Origin: DASQFQ01 sp038327685
GTDB lineage: Bacteria; Actinomycetota; Thermoleophilia; Solirubrobacterales; Solirubrobacteraceae
Assembly (NCBI GenBank): GCA_038327685.1
Contig: JBBQLH010000107.1
Location: 1 to 12,476 of the forward strand
DNA length: 12,476 nucleotides
Reading direction: 5' to 3'
Shown: in pieces, positions 7,450 through 12,476 of the stretch
How the letters are laid out: each line of letters opens with the position of its first letter
Numbering within the stretch: the first letter of the stretch is position 1
The notes under the pieces: model-generated
The model's input: only the letters and a program-made list of their open reading frames with translations
Databases searched by the model: none
What the model was told of the DNA's origin: nothing
Position numbers and translations under genes: made by a program

Positions 7450-7650
7450 CTAGTGGGCTTGGCGTTCCTGCTCCTCCATCCAGCGCTGCAGCCTGGAAGG
7501 CAGGAAGCGCCAGCGGCTTGAGACCTTGAACGCGGGTAGGTCGCCGCGGCGCGCCATCCGGTAGACCGTCTCGCGGTCGATCTGCAGCAGCACCGCGACG
7601 TCCTCGGGCGTCAGTGGGTGCTCAACGACGTCGTCGAAGGTGCTTGCCAT
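7450..7650 (-). CDS. Excisionase-type HTH DNA-binding protein
   Basis: A 66-residue protein with one MerR/excisionase-like helix-turn-helix domain: LTPEDVAVLLQIDRETVYRMARRGDLPAFKVSSRWRFLPSRLQRWMEE (about residues 13-60), the standard form of small element-encoded recombination directionality factors. The ATG at 7650 is chosen because the domain starts soon after and GAGGAG lies just upstream; the frame is open much further (to 7944) but that part has no recognisable protein. It ends 13 bases before the integrase GTG, so the two are probably co-transcribed. Likely role: binding the attachment region to steer excision, and possibly repressing its own promoter. Confidence 0.9.
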   Translation of the reverse strand: MASTFDDVVEHPLTPEDVAVLLQIDRETVYRMARRGDLPAFKVSSRWRFLPSRLQRWMEEQERQAH

Positions 7651-7905
7651 GGCTCCTCGCAGACCCGGGATCGAGCCGGGCGCCCCGCGATCCCTGGTGC
7701 GGAGGCCCGCTGGCGGGCCAGCCGTGCCACTGGCGTCGGGGATCGGGGTCCAGGCAGTGCTCACGCGTAGTCGCAAATAGCGCGGTCGGCGCCGCGTGCC
7801 TGCCAGGAGTTGCGCTGCTCCCACGCGGTGGCGATGCGCATCCACAGCCTCTCCAGGTCTCTCGCCAATCGATCCGACGGCCTCGATCCCGCCGCGGCCG
7901 CCGTC
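7651..7905. promoter_or_regulatory. Divergent intergenic region with two strong dyads
   Basis: This 255-base stretch separates the excisionase (minus) from the NERD gene (plus) and has no gene I can support. It contains CCCGG-N7-CCGGG at 7664-7680 and GGCCCGC-TG-GCGGGCC at 7704-7719, both upstream of the excisionase start. They are candidates for binding sites of the element's own regulator. The first dyad resembles a tRNA T-arm (5-base stem, 7-base loop), but no cloverleaf can be built around it. Confidence 0.4.
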
Positions 7906-8553
7906 ATGCTCCGGGTGGTGATGGTGAGCTACCCCCGTCGTCAACAGCTCCGTCGCCTGATGCGCGCCGCGAGGCTCGGAGGGGGCGCCATCATCGCGTT
8001 GGTCGGCGCGCTGCTGCTCGCGAGCGCGGGCTACGCGGGCCTCGCCTTCTCGCTCGGGGCGGTCGCTGTCGTCCTCGGTCTCCTGAGTCGTCGTGCGCTG
8101 TGCCTGGCCGGTCGCAGCCGGGTCGGCGCCGAGTCAGAGGCACAGGTCCGGCGCGTGCTCAAGCCGCTGGCGCGCGAGGGTTGGCGTGTTGCGCACGGGG
8201 TCGAGCGGCTGGACCGCGGCGACCTTGACCACGTGCTGCGCTCCCCGTCCGGGATGGGATTCGTAATCGAAACCAAGACGCTGCGCTACACGCGCGCCCA
8301 CGTTGCGCGTACGGTCGACTCTGCTCGCTGGCTCGCGCGCCAGCGTTGGCGCTACCCCGCCGGGGTGTGTCCCATCATCTGCATCTCACGCGCCCGACGG
8401 GTCGAGCACATCGAGGACGAGGTGCTCGTCGTGTCGCTCGACCGCCTGATGCCCGCGCTGCGCCGGACACGCCCCTCCGCCGGGCGATCATGGTCGACGC
8501 GACGATCACACGAGCGCGAGACGGCTGATCAGCGCCCGACGCCGCGTGGATGA
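7906..8553 (+). CDS. NERD-domain membrane protein
   Basis: Predicted nuclease-related-domain (NERD) protein anchored in the membrane. With the ATG at 7906 it has 215 residues: two hydrophobic segments (about 25-45, GGGAIIALVGALLLASAGYAG, and 46-62), then a NERD domain from about 73 (GAESEAQVRRVLKPL). The PD-(D/E)XK-like core appears as GDLDHVL (Asp108) and FVIETKT (Glu122, Lys124); the domain ends near VVSLDRLMPALR (175-186). The last 29 residues are Arg/Ser-rich and may be non-homologous read-on. ATG 7921 or GTG 7924 (after GGTGG) are alternative starts; the frame opens at 7810 without a convincing earlier start. It is divergent from the int/xis pair and so probably element cargo. NERD domains are known in bacterial and plasmid proteins and in some defence proteins; a role here is not shown. 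Confidence 0.8.
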   Translation: MLRVVMVSYPRRQQLRRLMRAARLGGGAIIALVGALLLASAGYAGLAFSLGAVAVVLGLLSRRALCLAGRSRVGAESEAQVRRVLKPLAREGWRVAHGVERLDRGDLDHVLRSPSGMGFVIETKTLRYTRAHVARTVDSARWLARQRWRYPAGVCPIICISRARRVEHIEDEVLVVSLDRLMPALRRTRPSAGRSWSTRRSHERETADQRPTPRG

Positions 8554-8780
8554 CCGCATCAAGGAGGGCGCCTCAACCGGCTCTCGCACCCGCTCCGTCA
8601 CGGAAGCGGGCAAGCGCCCAGTGACGATGCAGGCGCCCGCCTCTCGTCCCAAGCGAGCACCCGGCGCTCGAGCGTTGAGACCCCCGCTCATCGCAAGCGA
8701 GCGTGTCTAGCTCGCACCGCTGCCAGGGAGCTGTTCCTTGTCTGAGTCGCCGGAGAGTGCTCGGCTCCTGCGGCGGCGCG

Positions 8781-8938
8781 GAGGGCGGCGCGGATCGCGC
8801 GCTGGTACTCGCCGCTCAGGTCGATCGAGATCGCTCGGATCGAGTCGCGGCGATCGCCGAGCTCCTCGAAGCAGCCTCCGAGGCCGCGCTGTTGCGGCCC
8901 GGCGAGCACCACACGGTCGGGGGGCTGTGGTCAGGCTT
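8781..8938 (-). pseudogene. ISL3-family-like transposase fragment, frameshifted
   Basis: On the minus strand one frame reads VWCSPGRNSA (about 8912 down to 8885) and, after a frame change, FEELGDRRDSIRAISIDLSG followed by EYQRAIRAAL (8870-8781). ISL3 transposases have a corresponding block, with a VVW..PGRN segment, then a helix ending in ELG and a strand carrying the catalytic Asp in the pattern SxDMSxxY. The expected downstream FDPFHV is absent and the frame dissolves into unrelated sequence. No terminal repeats were found. Recognition is by motif memory, so moderate confidence. Confidence 0.55.
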
Positions 8939-9027
8939 TGGCGATTCGCCGTTCGGCGTGTACGCGCCACGGGAACGACAGCGCGCGCGGGATCGCACCG
9001 AGGGCGCATCGCACCGGCACCTGCGAC

Positions 9028-9317
9028 TCAATGTGCGGCGGCCACCGCGTTCCCCGAGAGAACCACCTCGCCGATGTCGCTCTGCTGCAGCTTCACCAGC
9101 TTGTCGATGTGCTCGGCTACCCACCGGGCAGCCGCTCGGGTCGCGTCGTCGGCCTGCTTGGACGTCTCCCAGTGCGACACCGAGAAGAGCCCGGCTGGGG
9201 CTTCGATGAGTTCGTAAGACTGAAAGCCGGGTGACGCGCGGAAGATCTCCACAAGCCTCCCGGAGCCTCGACCGTCCGGACGACCTGATCGGACGTGCCG
9301 GACCGCACCTTGTAGAA
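9028..9317 (-). pseudogene. Antibiotic-biosynthesis-monooxygenase (ABM)-like gene, frameshifted
   Basis: The C-terminal part reads PGFQSYELIEAPAGLFSVSH, then WETSKQADDATRAAARWVAE, ending HIDKLVKLQQSDIGEVVLSG (9252-9028). It resembles small ABM-fold proteins, which have PGF..Y....., a strand with S.S.., a helix with AA.WV.E.., and a final GEV.V strand. The matching N-terminal strand and helix, FYKVRSGTSDQVVRTVEA (9317-9264), is in a different frame; the change falls near 9250-9264 at CTCCGGGAGGC. Together they would give a roughly 95-residue ABM-like protein, so this is probably a one-frameshift pseudogene. A GTG at 9252 after GGGAGG could still produce the C-terminal 74 residues. Confidence 0.5.
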
Positions 9318-9383
9318 GGCATCGCGATCAGAACTTCGACGCCGCGCAAAGTCCTCATGAGCTGACGCTCACCCACGGCGGAT

Positions 9384-9497
9384 GAAAATGGACCCGGGGG
9401 CGAGCCGAGCCGGGCGTCGGACGGCATTTTCCCTACAGCAGACACCCGGGCGTTCCCGGTGCGGCAGGGCAGCGCTTCGGCGCTGCCCTCCATTTTT
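9384..9497 (+). ncRNA. Candidate structured RNA ending in an intrinsic terminator
   Basis: Three consecutive hairpins occupy 114 bases. The first pairs GAAAATG (9384-9390) with CATTTTC (9425-9431) and encloses GACCCGG (9391-9397) pairing with CCGGG-cg-TC (9410-9418). The second is CACC-c-GGG (9443-9450) with CCC-GGTG (9455-9461) around CGTT. The third is the terminator listed separately. No open frame with recognisable protein covers the stretch. Alternatives are the end of an insertion sequence (GATGAAAATGGACCC and CCATTTTTGGG look like degenerate inverted ends) or the 3' tail of a lost gene. Confidence 0.35.
9466..9497 (+). terminator. Rho-independent terminator
   Basis: A perfect 10-base stem AGGGCAGCGC (9466-9475) / GCGCTGCCCT (9480-9489), closed by a TTCG tetraloop and followed by CCATTTTT (T5 at 9493-9497). 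Orientation is plus; on the minus strand no T-run follows. No intact plus-strand gene lies immediately upstream, so its transcript is unidentified. Confidence 0.8.
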
Positions 9498-9501
9498 GGG
9501 C

Positions 9502-9532
9502 ACCAAATATAGTGAGTACTCACAAGTTTGGT
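9502..9532. promoter_or_regulatory. Palindromic operator-like site
   Basis: GTGAGTACTCAC (9512-9523) is a perfect 12-base palindrome, flanked by ACCAAA (9502-9507) and TTTGGT (9527-9532), giving an extended imperfect dyad of 31 bases. TATAGT (9508-9513) and, on the other strand, TATATT overlap it and could be -10 elements. The size and symmetry would suit a TetR-type repressor site, but no regulator gene is present nearby. Confidence 0.5.
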
Positions 9533-9624
9533 CGTGGTGGTGCGGCCAGGTTCCGACGTCTCGCTGCTGGGCAGCGAAGCGCTCGCGTCTCACCGGCCCG
9601 ACCACCCTCAGTCGAAAGTGATCC

Positions 9625-9882
9625 CTATCCATCCGACCTCTCAGTCGAGCGTTCGCCCGACGTCCTGCCAGCCCGGGCCAGGTCCCAGGCGACCTCGAGC
9701 GCCGGCACGACCCGACTGCGGAGCATCGGCTCCCACGTCTCGCACTCAAACGACCGCACAGCCGTCGGCGTGCGGTCGATCGAGATCGGCGGCGCGTTCT
9801 GCGCCGCGAGCGCCGCAGTCAGCCGCGCGAGCAGATCGGACTCGTCCGGAACGGCGAGGGCGAAAGCGAGCGGGATCCACGC
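9625..9882 (-). pseudogene. Unidentified former coding segment
   Basis: An open stretch of 85 codons on the minus strand has amino-acid composition like real protein: AFALAVPDESDLLARLTAAL, then AAQNAPPISIDRTPTAVRSF, then ECETWEPMLRSRVVPALEVA, ending at TAG 9625-9627. It has no start codon and is preceded by an in-frame TGA at 9883-9885. A plausible N-terminal extension, YELVSVDPARF, lies in another frame immediately upstream, which would join with a one-base change. I do not recognise the family. Confidence 0.35.
9751..9778. repeat. Inverted repeat CGACCGCAC/GTGCGGTCG
   Basis: Perfect 9-base arms (9751-9759 and 9770-9778) around a 10-base loop, inside the unidentified former coding segment. 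It may be chance in GC-rich coding sequence; no T-run follows on either side. Confidence 0.4.
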
Positions 9883-10178
9883 TCACCAGTTCATACGAAC
9901 ACGCGTTCTCGTCAACCGGTCGGCAGCGGCCGCTCATCGGGCGACAGGCCATTTCTCGGTGTCCCAAACGGAGTCCATCGAGCAATAAAAAACGCTCGCC
10001 GGCGCGCTCGCGCAAGGCGATTGCCGTGGGCGCTGGTCATCGGGTGCTGGGCGTTCCCACTCGTTGAGTGTGCGAGAGTTCTCCCGCAATACTCAAAGAA
10101 TCAGAGTATCAATCCAACCATTGCCTCGGCTGCGCGTTCTAATCCGTGGCACGCGAATGGAGCAAGCTGCGAGCGCCA

Positions 10179-10198
10179 GGGGGCCAGGGATGGCCCCC
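10179..10198. repeat. Perfect hairpin GGGGGCCA/TGGCCCCC
   Basis: Eight-base arms at 10179-10186 and 10191-10198 with a GGGA loop. It lies 51 bases beyond the 3' end of the HNH fragment (reading on the minus strand). No poly-T follows on either strand, so terminator function is doubtful. Confidence 0.45.
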
Positions 10199-10249
10199 AC
10201 CAACTTCGCTTCGCCCTCGTCCGGGGACGGGTCGCCCTGCGAGCGCCCT

Positions 10250-10353
10250 CTACCGGCCGCCTTGGCCTTTGCAGGCGGCGCAGAGCGCCTTGCAGCTTCG
10301 ATGGGTCGTCTGAGCCGGCCGTGCGCGATAGGAGTGATCTGGTCGACGACGTT
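10250..10353 (-). pseudogene. HNH endonuclease fragment with two frameshifts
   Basis: Minus-strand frames read in order NVVDQITPIAHG, GSDDPSKLQ and ALCAACKGQGGR followed by TAG (10250-10252). Ignoring one extra C after the first block and one extra G after the second gives VVDQITPIAHGGSDDPSKLQ followed directly by ALCAACKG. This matches the HNH core pattern D-[HQ]-I-x-P-x-x-x-GG-[ST]-x-x-x-x-x-LQ-x-LC-x-x-C. Glutamine stands where most members have the first catalytic histidine, a possible inactivating change. The upstream CxxC zinc pair is not visible. HNH proteins of this form are typical of phages and mobile elements. Confidence 0.6.
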
Positions 10354-10441
10354 TCTATGACCCGAGCGAGAGACGGCCGGAGGCGCGCGACTACCGGTCC
10401 CTCAGCGGTCGCACCGCCGACCATACGGGGCGGCGCTCGCC

Positions 10442-10800
10442 GTCGAACTCAACGAGGTCGAGACGGCGTATCTGCGGTCGCTGTCGCGGCTGGCACTGAC
10501 GGGCGCCGCTCGGCAGCAAGTTCGTCGCGACCGGGGTCCTCGCGGCCGCGATCGAGCTCCTTCGCGAAGGCGCAATCGACATGCACGGCGTGGCTGCCTG
10601 CGACCTTGCCCCGAAGCCCGAGGTTCGGCGGAGTGGCAGATCCCGGTGATCCGGACCCATCGCCGGCGCCGCCCGCCGTCCCGACGCTGGCGCGACGATC
10701 GCCGGCGCAAGGTCGCCGTCGAGGTTGAGCTGAGCCACAAGGCGCCGCGGCGGTTGCGAGCGATCCTCGCCGGCTATGAGCACGCGCTCACTCGCGGCGG
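10442..10800 (+). pseudogene. Decayed coding segment, part resembling replication-relaxation proteins
   Basis: Three protein-like stretches on the plus strand alternate between two frames: VELNEVETAYLRSLSRLALTG (10442-10504), FVATGVLAAAIELLREGAID then MHGVAACDLAPKPE (10521-10622, stop at 10647), and KVAVEVELSHKAPRRLRAIL then AGYEHALTRGGFE (about 10709-10807). The last resembles the VAVEVELT.K...R...IL segment of replication-relaxation-type proteins carried by actinobacterial plasmids and integrated elements. The first two I cannot place. Frame changes between them indicate decay. Confidence 0.35.
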
Positions 10801-10932
10801 CTTTGAGCGGCGGCGTGCTCCGCTGGCGCCGCGAGATCCGGCCCCCCGGCCGACGCAAGCCTCGTACCGCCGACCGCTCGGCGCTGGGGTGAGACAGTTC
10901 GAACGGCTGAAGTCTGTTCGGAGAGGAGCACC

Positions 10933-11931
10933 ATGCTCGTTGACTGCGCGCACTACGTGCGAGGGATCCGCCAGCACCAGGGTCCGATGACGCTCGAACG
11001 GGCCGCCGCCTGTCCGCGCCGGGGCGGCAGCTTCGTCTGGCTGGAGCTGTCCGAGCCCGGCCCGGAGGCGATGGACGAGCTGCGCGCGCGCTTCGGCCTG
11101 CACGAGCTGGCGGTCGAGGATGCGGAGCGCGCGCACCAGCGACCCAAGGTCGAGAGCTACGACGACTTCTACTACATCGTGTTCCGCACCGCTCGCACCG
11201 ACGCGCGCCGCGAGCGAGTGGAGTTCGGTGAGGTCCACGTGTTCCTCGGCCCCGGCTTCGCGATCGCCGTGCGCCATGGCGATACCGGCGACCTGACGGG
11301 CGCACGGCAGCGGCTGGAGCAGCGTCCGGCGCTGCTCAAGAGCGGCCCGGCGGCAGTGGTTTGGGGGATCCTCGACACCGTCGTCGATGACTACGAGCCC
11401 GTCGTTGAGGAGATCGAGAACGAGATCGAGGCGGTCGAGCACACGATCTTTGCCGGGCACGCCGATGCGACCAAACGGATCCACGAGCTCAAGCAGGAGG
11501 TCAACAACCTCTATCGCGCCGTGCACCCGCTGCTCGTCCCGCTCGACGCCATGGAGCACGGCGCGTTCGCGGACATGGATCCCGGGCTGCTGCGCTACTT
11601 CCGCGACATAGGAGACCACCTGCGGCGCATCCACGACGAGGTGCTCGCGCGACGCGAGCAGCTCAACAGCGCGTTCGAGGCCAACGCCGCCCTGATCGGC
11701 GTGCGCCAGAACGAGATCAACGCGCACCAGAACGAGATCGTCAAACAGCTCACCATCGTGGCCACTGTGTTCCTGCCTCTGAGCTTCGTAGTCGGATTCT
11801 TCGGCCAGAACTTCGGCTGGATGGTCGCCCACATCGACTCCCTCACCGCCTTCATGGCCCTCGCGATCGGCAGCCTCGCACTGTCCTGCGTGGCGCTGTT
11901 CATTTGGTTCAGGCGAGGCGGCTTCGTCTGA
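10933..11931 (+). CDS. corA: CorA-family divalent metal transporter
   Basis: Inner-membrane channel of the CorA type, normally a pentamer importing Mg2+ (also Co2+/Ni2+). The 332 residues are usual for the family. There is a large cytosolic N-terminal domain (1-270) with GLHELAVEDAERAHQRPKVESYDDFYYIV (55-83), then a long helix (about 145-270), TM1 at about 274-291 (TIVATVFLPLSFVVGFF) and TM2 at about 305-326 (TAFMALAIGSLALSCVALFIWF), ending RRGGFV. The signature loop after TM1 is GQNFGWM (291-297), so the classic Gly-Met-Asn is Gly-Gln-Asn. The ATG at 10933 has AGGAG at 10924-10928. It is intact while the preceding region is decayed. Substrate identity is not certain because of the loop variant. 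Confidence 0.93.
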   Translation: MLVDCAHYVRGIRQHQGPMTLERAAACPRRGGSFVWLELSEPGPEAMDELRARFGLHELAVEDAERAHQRPKVESYDDFYYIVFRTARTDARRERVEFGEVHVFLGPGFAIAVRHGDTGDLTGARQRLEQRPALLKSGPAAVVWGILDTVVDDYEPVVEEIENEIEAVEHTIFAGHADATKRIHELKQEVNNLYRAVHPLLVPLDAMEHGAFADMDPGLLRYFRDIGDHLRRIHDEVLARREQLNSAFEANAALIGVRQNEINAHQNEIVKQLTIVATVFLPLSFVVGFFGQNFGWMVAHIDSLTAFMALAIGSLALSCVALFIWFRRGGFV

Positions 11932-11934
11932 CGA

Positions 11935-12445
11935 GCCGCGCCGCACGGGCCAGCGGTGCTCACCGGCCGTCGCTCGCGCTCTCAGGCGGGCGCGCTCGCT
12001 CGCGGTCGTCGTCTTCAGCGTCGTACCCGCTCAGCCACGCAATCGTGTGCGAGCCCACGATCCCCCGAACAAAGACGCAGCGCCGTTAGGTGGGCGTGCC
12101 GACGGGGGCGTCCGAACCTCCGTCCGTCCTTCACCACCCCGCGGGCGCGATAGGCCTCACGGGCGGCGTTCGCCCGCCACTCGACCTCAACTTCCTCCTC
12201 CAAGCGGCGCTTGGCTTCCTGCAACCGCGCCCGACGTGAGCGCGGAACCGGCCGGGCCTTCAGGGCGCGCTGCTCGTCGAGCCGAGCGGTCGACCGCCGA
12301 CCCGCCGCGCGGTGGCGTGAGTGAACCGCTCGGGGCGAGGTTGTCCCGTAGTCCGTAGAAGTTGAGGTGGCGGTCCTCCCGCCTCGTCCGCTCGCGTTGC
12401 GAGCGTGACCGGCGCCAATCAAGTCCGCGAGGATAGGAGGACCGC
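11935..12445. other. Gene-poor stretch after corA
   Basis: No intact gene is visible between corA and the gene starting at 12446. The only recognisable content is the transposase fragment at 12105-12284. 11935-12104 shows no convincing protein, RNA or terminator. Confidence 0.6.
12105..12284 (-). pseudogene. IS1182-like transposase internal fragment
   Basis: The minus strand encodes RLDEQRALKARPVPRSRRAR, then LQEAKRRLEEEVEVEWRANA and AREAYRARGVVKDGRRFGRP. This matches the coiled, charged middle region of IS1182/DDE-type transposases, where a block like RLxxAKxRLE...A.EAYRARG..KDGRRFGxPPxPYxPP precedes the TDPDS motif. After FGRP the expected PPxPY is replaced by unrelated residues, and the upstream portion is not recognisable in the same frame. 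No ends or target duplication seen. A possible upstream continuation in another frame (NFYGLRDNLAP) is too weak to claim. Confidence 0.6.
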
Positions 12446-12476
12446 ATGGGGACCGTAGACCACGATGCCGACGAGC
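12435..12476 (+). CDS. Start of an unidentified gene (ribosome binding site and first 10 codons)
   Basis: AGGAGG (12435-12440) lies five bases before the ATG at 12446, a near-ideal Shine-Dalgarno arrangement. The reading frame begins MGTVDHDADE and leaves the window, so the product cannot be identified. The interval from the decayed transposase to this start presumably includes its promoter; I see no clear -10/-35. Confidence 0.55.

Larger units (their letters stand above)
8554..10932. other. Gene-poor region of decayed mobile-element and other gene fragments
   Basis: Across this roughly 2.4 kb no intact protein gene can be supported. Open frames on both strands are low-complexity Arg/Ser/Pro-rich shadows. 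Short recognisable protein stretches appear but switch frame repeatedly and are listed separately. AT content rises locally around 9380-9540, where an RNA-like structure and a palindrome occur. The first part (8554-8780) holds nothing I recognise. Confidence 0.7.

Noticed and set aside
7651..7740. Possible tRNA on the minus strand, because of a T-arm-like CCCGG-CTCGATC-CCGGG
   Set aside because: No matching acceptor or anticodon arm of correct size can be paired, and the T-loop lacks the usual TTCRA. Kept only as a dyad.
8703..9217. Plus-strand open frames of 159-168 codons
   Set aside because: They run antisense to the ISL3-like and ABM-like fragments and show no protein-like pattern.
9986..10010. 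T-run GCGTTTTTTATT on the minus strand as an intrinsic terminator
   Set aside because: No stable stem of adequate length precedes it; only short overlapping GC pairings without a proper loop.
10064..10360. 98-codon plus-strand frame
   Set aside because: Overlaps the HNH remnant on the other strand, lacks a ribosome binding site and has no recognisable domain.
10774..11946. 390-codon minus-strand frame over corA
   Set aside because: Antisense shadow of corA, which has clear family motifs, membrane helices and a ribosome binding site on the plus strand.

Overview
The window is very GC-rich and reads like an actinobacterial chromosome. The gene styles (paired Tim44-like/formiminotransferase genes, short GNAT-like protein, GQN-type CorA) would fit a Thermoleophilia/Solirubrobacterales-type organism, but that placement is inference. 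It has a conserved left half and an accessory right half, joined at a tRNA gene.

Positions 1-5338 (minus strand) hold a compact housekeeping cluster. In transcription order it is: a Tim44-like membrane protein with a glycine-rich stretch, glutamate formimidoyltransferase, a small basic two-helix membrane protein, a glyoxalase II-like metallo-beta-lactamase-fold hydrolase, histidyl-tRNA synthetase (hisS), and aspartyl-tRNA synthetase (aspS, running off the left edge). Junctions of 3-7 bases, a 4-base GTGA overlap and a 55-base hisS-aspS gap suggest one operon. The formimidoyltransferase has no ATG/GTG/TTG upstream of its conserved N-terminal motif and probably starts at a CTG just after the in-frame stop of the gene before it. 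A short divergent gene (GNAT-like half domain) shares a 59-base promoter region with the cluster; that region contains a 15-base dyad.

At 5819-5892 lies a tRNA with anticodon CAT. Directly downstream are small hairpins, a tandem 11-base repeat, a complete tyrosine-recombinase integrase and an excisionase-type HTH gene (both minus strand). A divergent NERD-domain membrane protein follows. This is the standard layout of an element integrated at a tRNA 3' end. No second copy of the tRNA end was found, so the far junction is either outside the window or lost.

From about 8554 to 10930 there is no convincing intact protein gene. Instead there are decayed pieces with frameshifts: an ISL3-like transposase fragment, an antibiotic-biosynthesis-monooxygenase (ABM)-like fragment, an HNH endonuclease fragment needing two one-base corrections within about 35 bases, an unidentified fragment, and a piece resembling mobile-element replication-relaxation proteins. 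Inside this region is a 114-base stretch with three hairpins, ending in a textbook intrinsic terminator. It is followed at once by a perfect 12-base palindrome inside a 31-base imperfect dyad. This is the best candidate here for an undescribed element (small structured RNA plus orphan operator).

An intact CorA-type transporter (10933-11931) with a GQN in place of the GMN signature follows. Then comes a degraded IS1182-like transposase piece, and a new plus-strand gene with a strong ribosome binding site begins at 12446 and leaves the window. I see no CRISPR array and no rRNA. The exciting-system possibility is best represented by the NERD gene beside the integrase and by the RNA/operator locus; neither can be proved from sequence alone.
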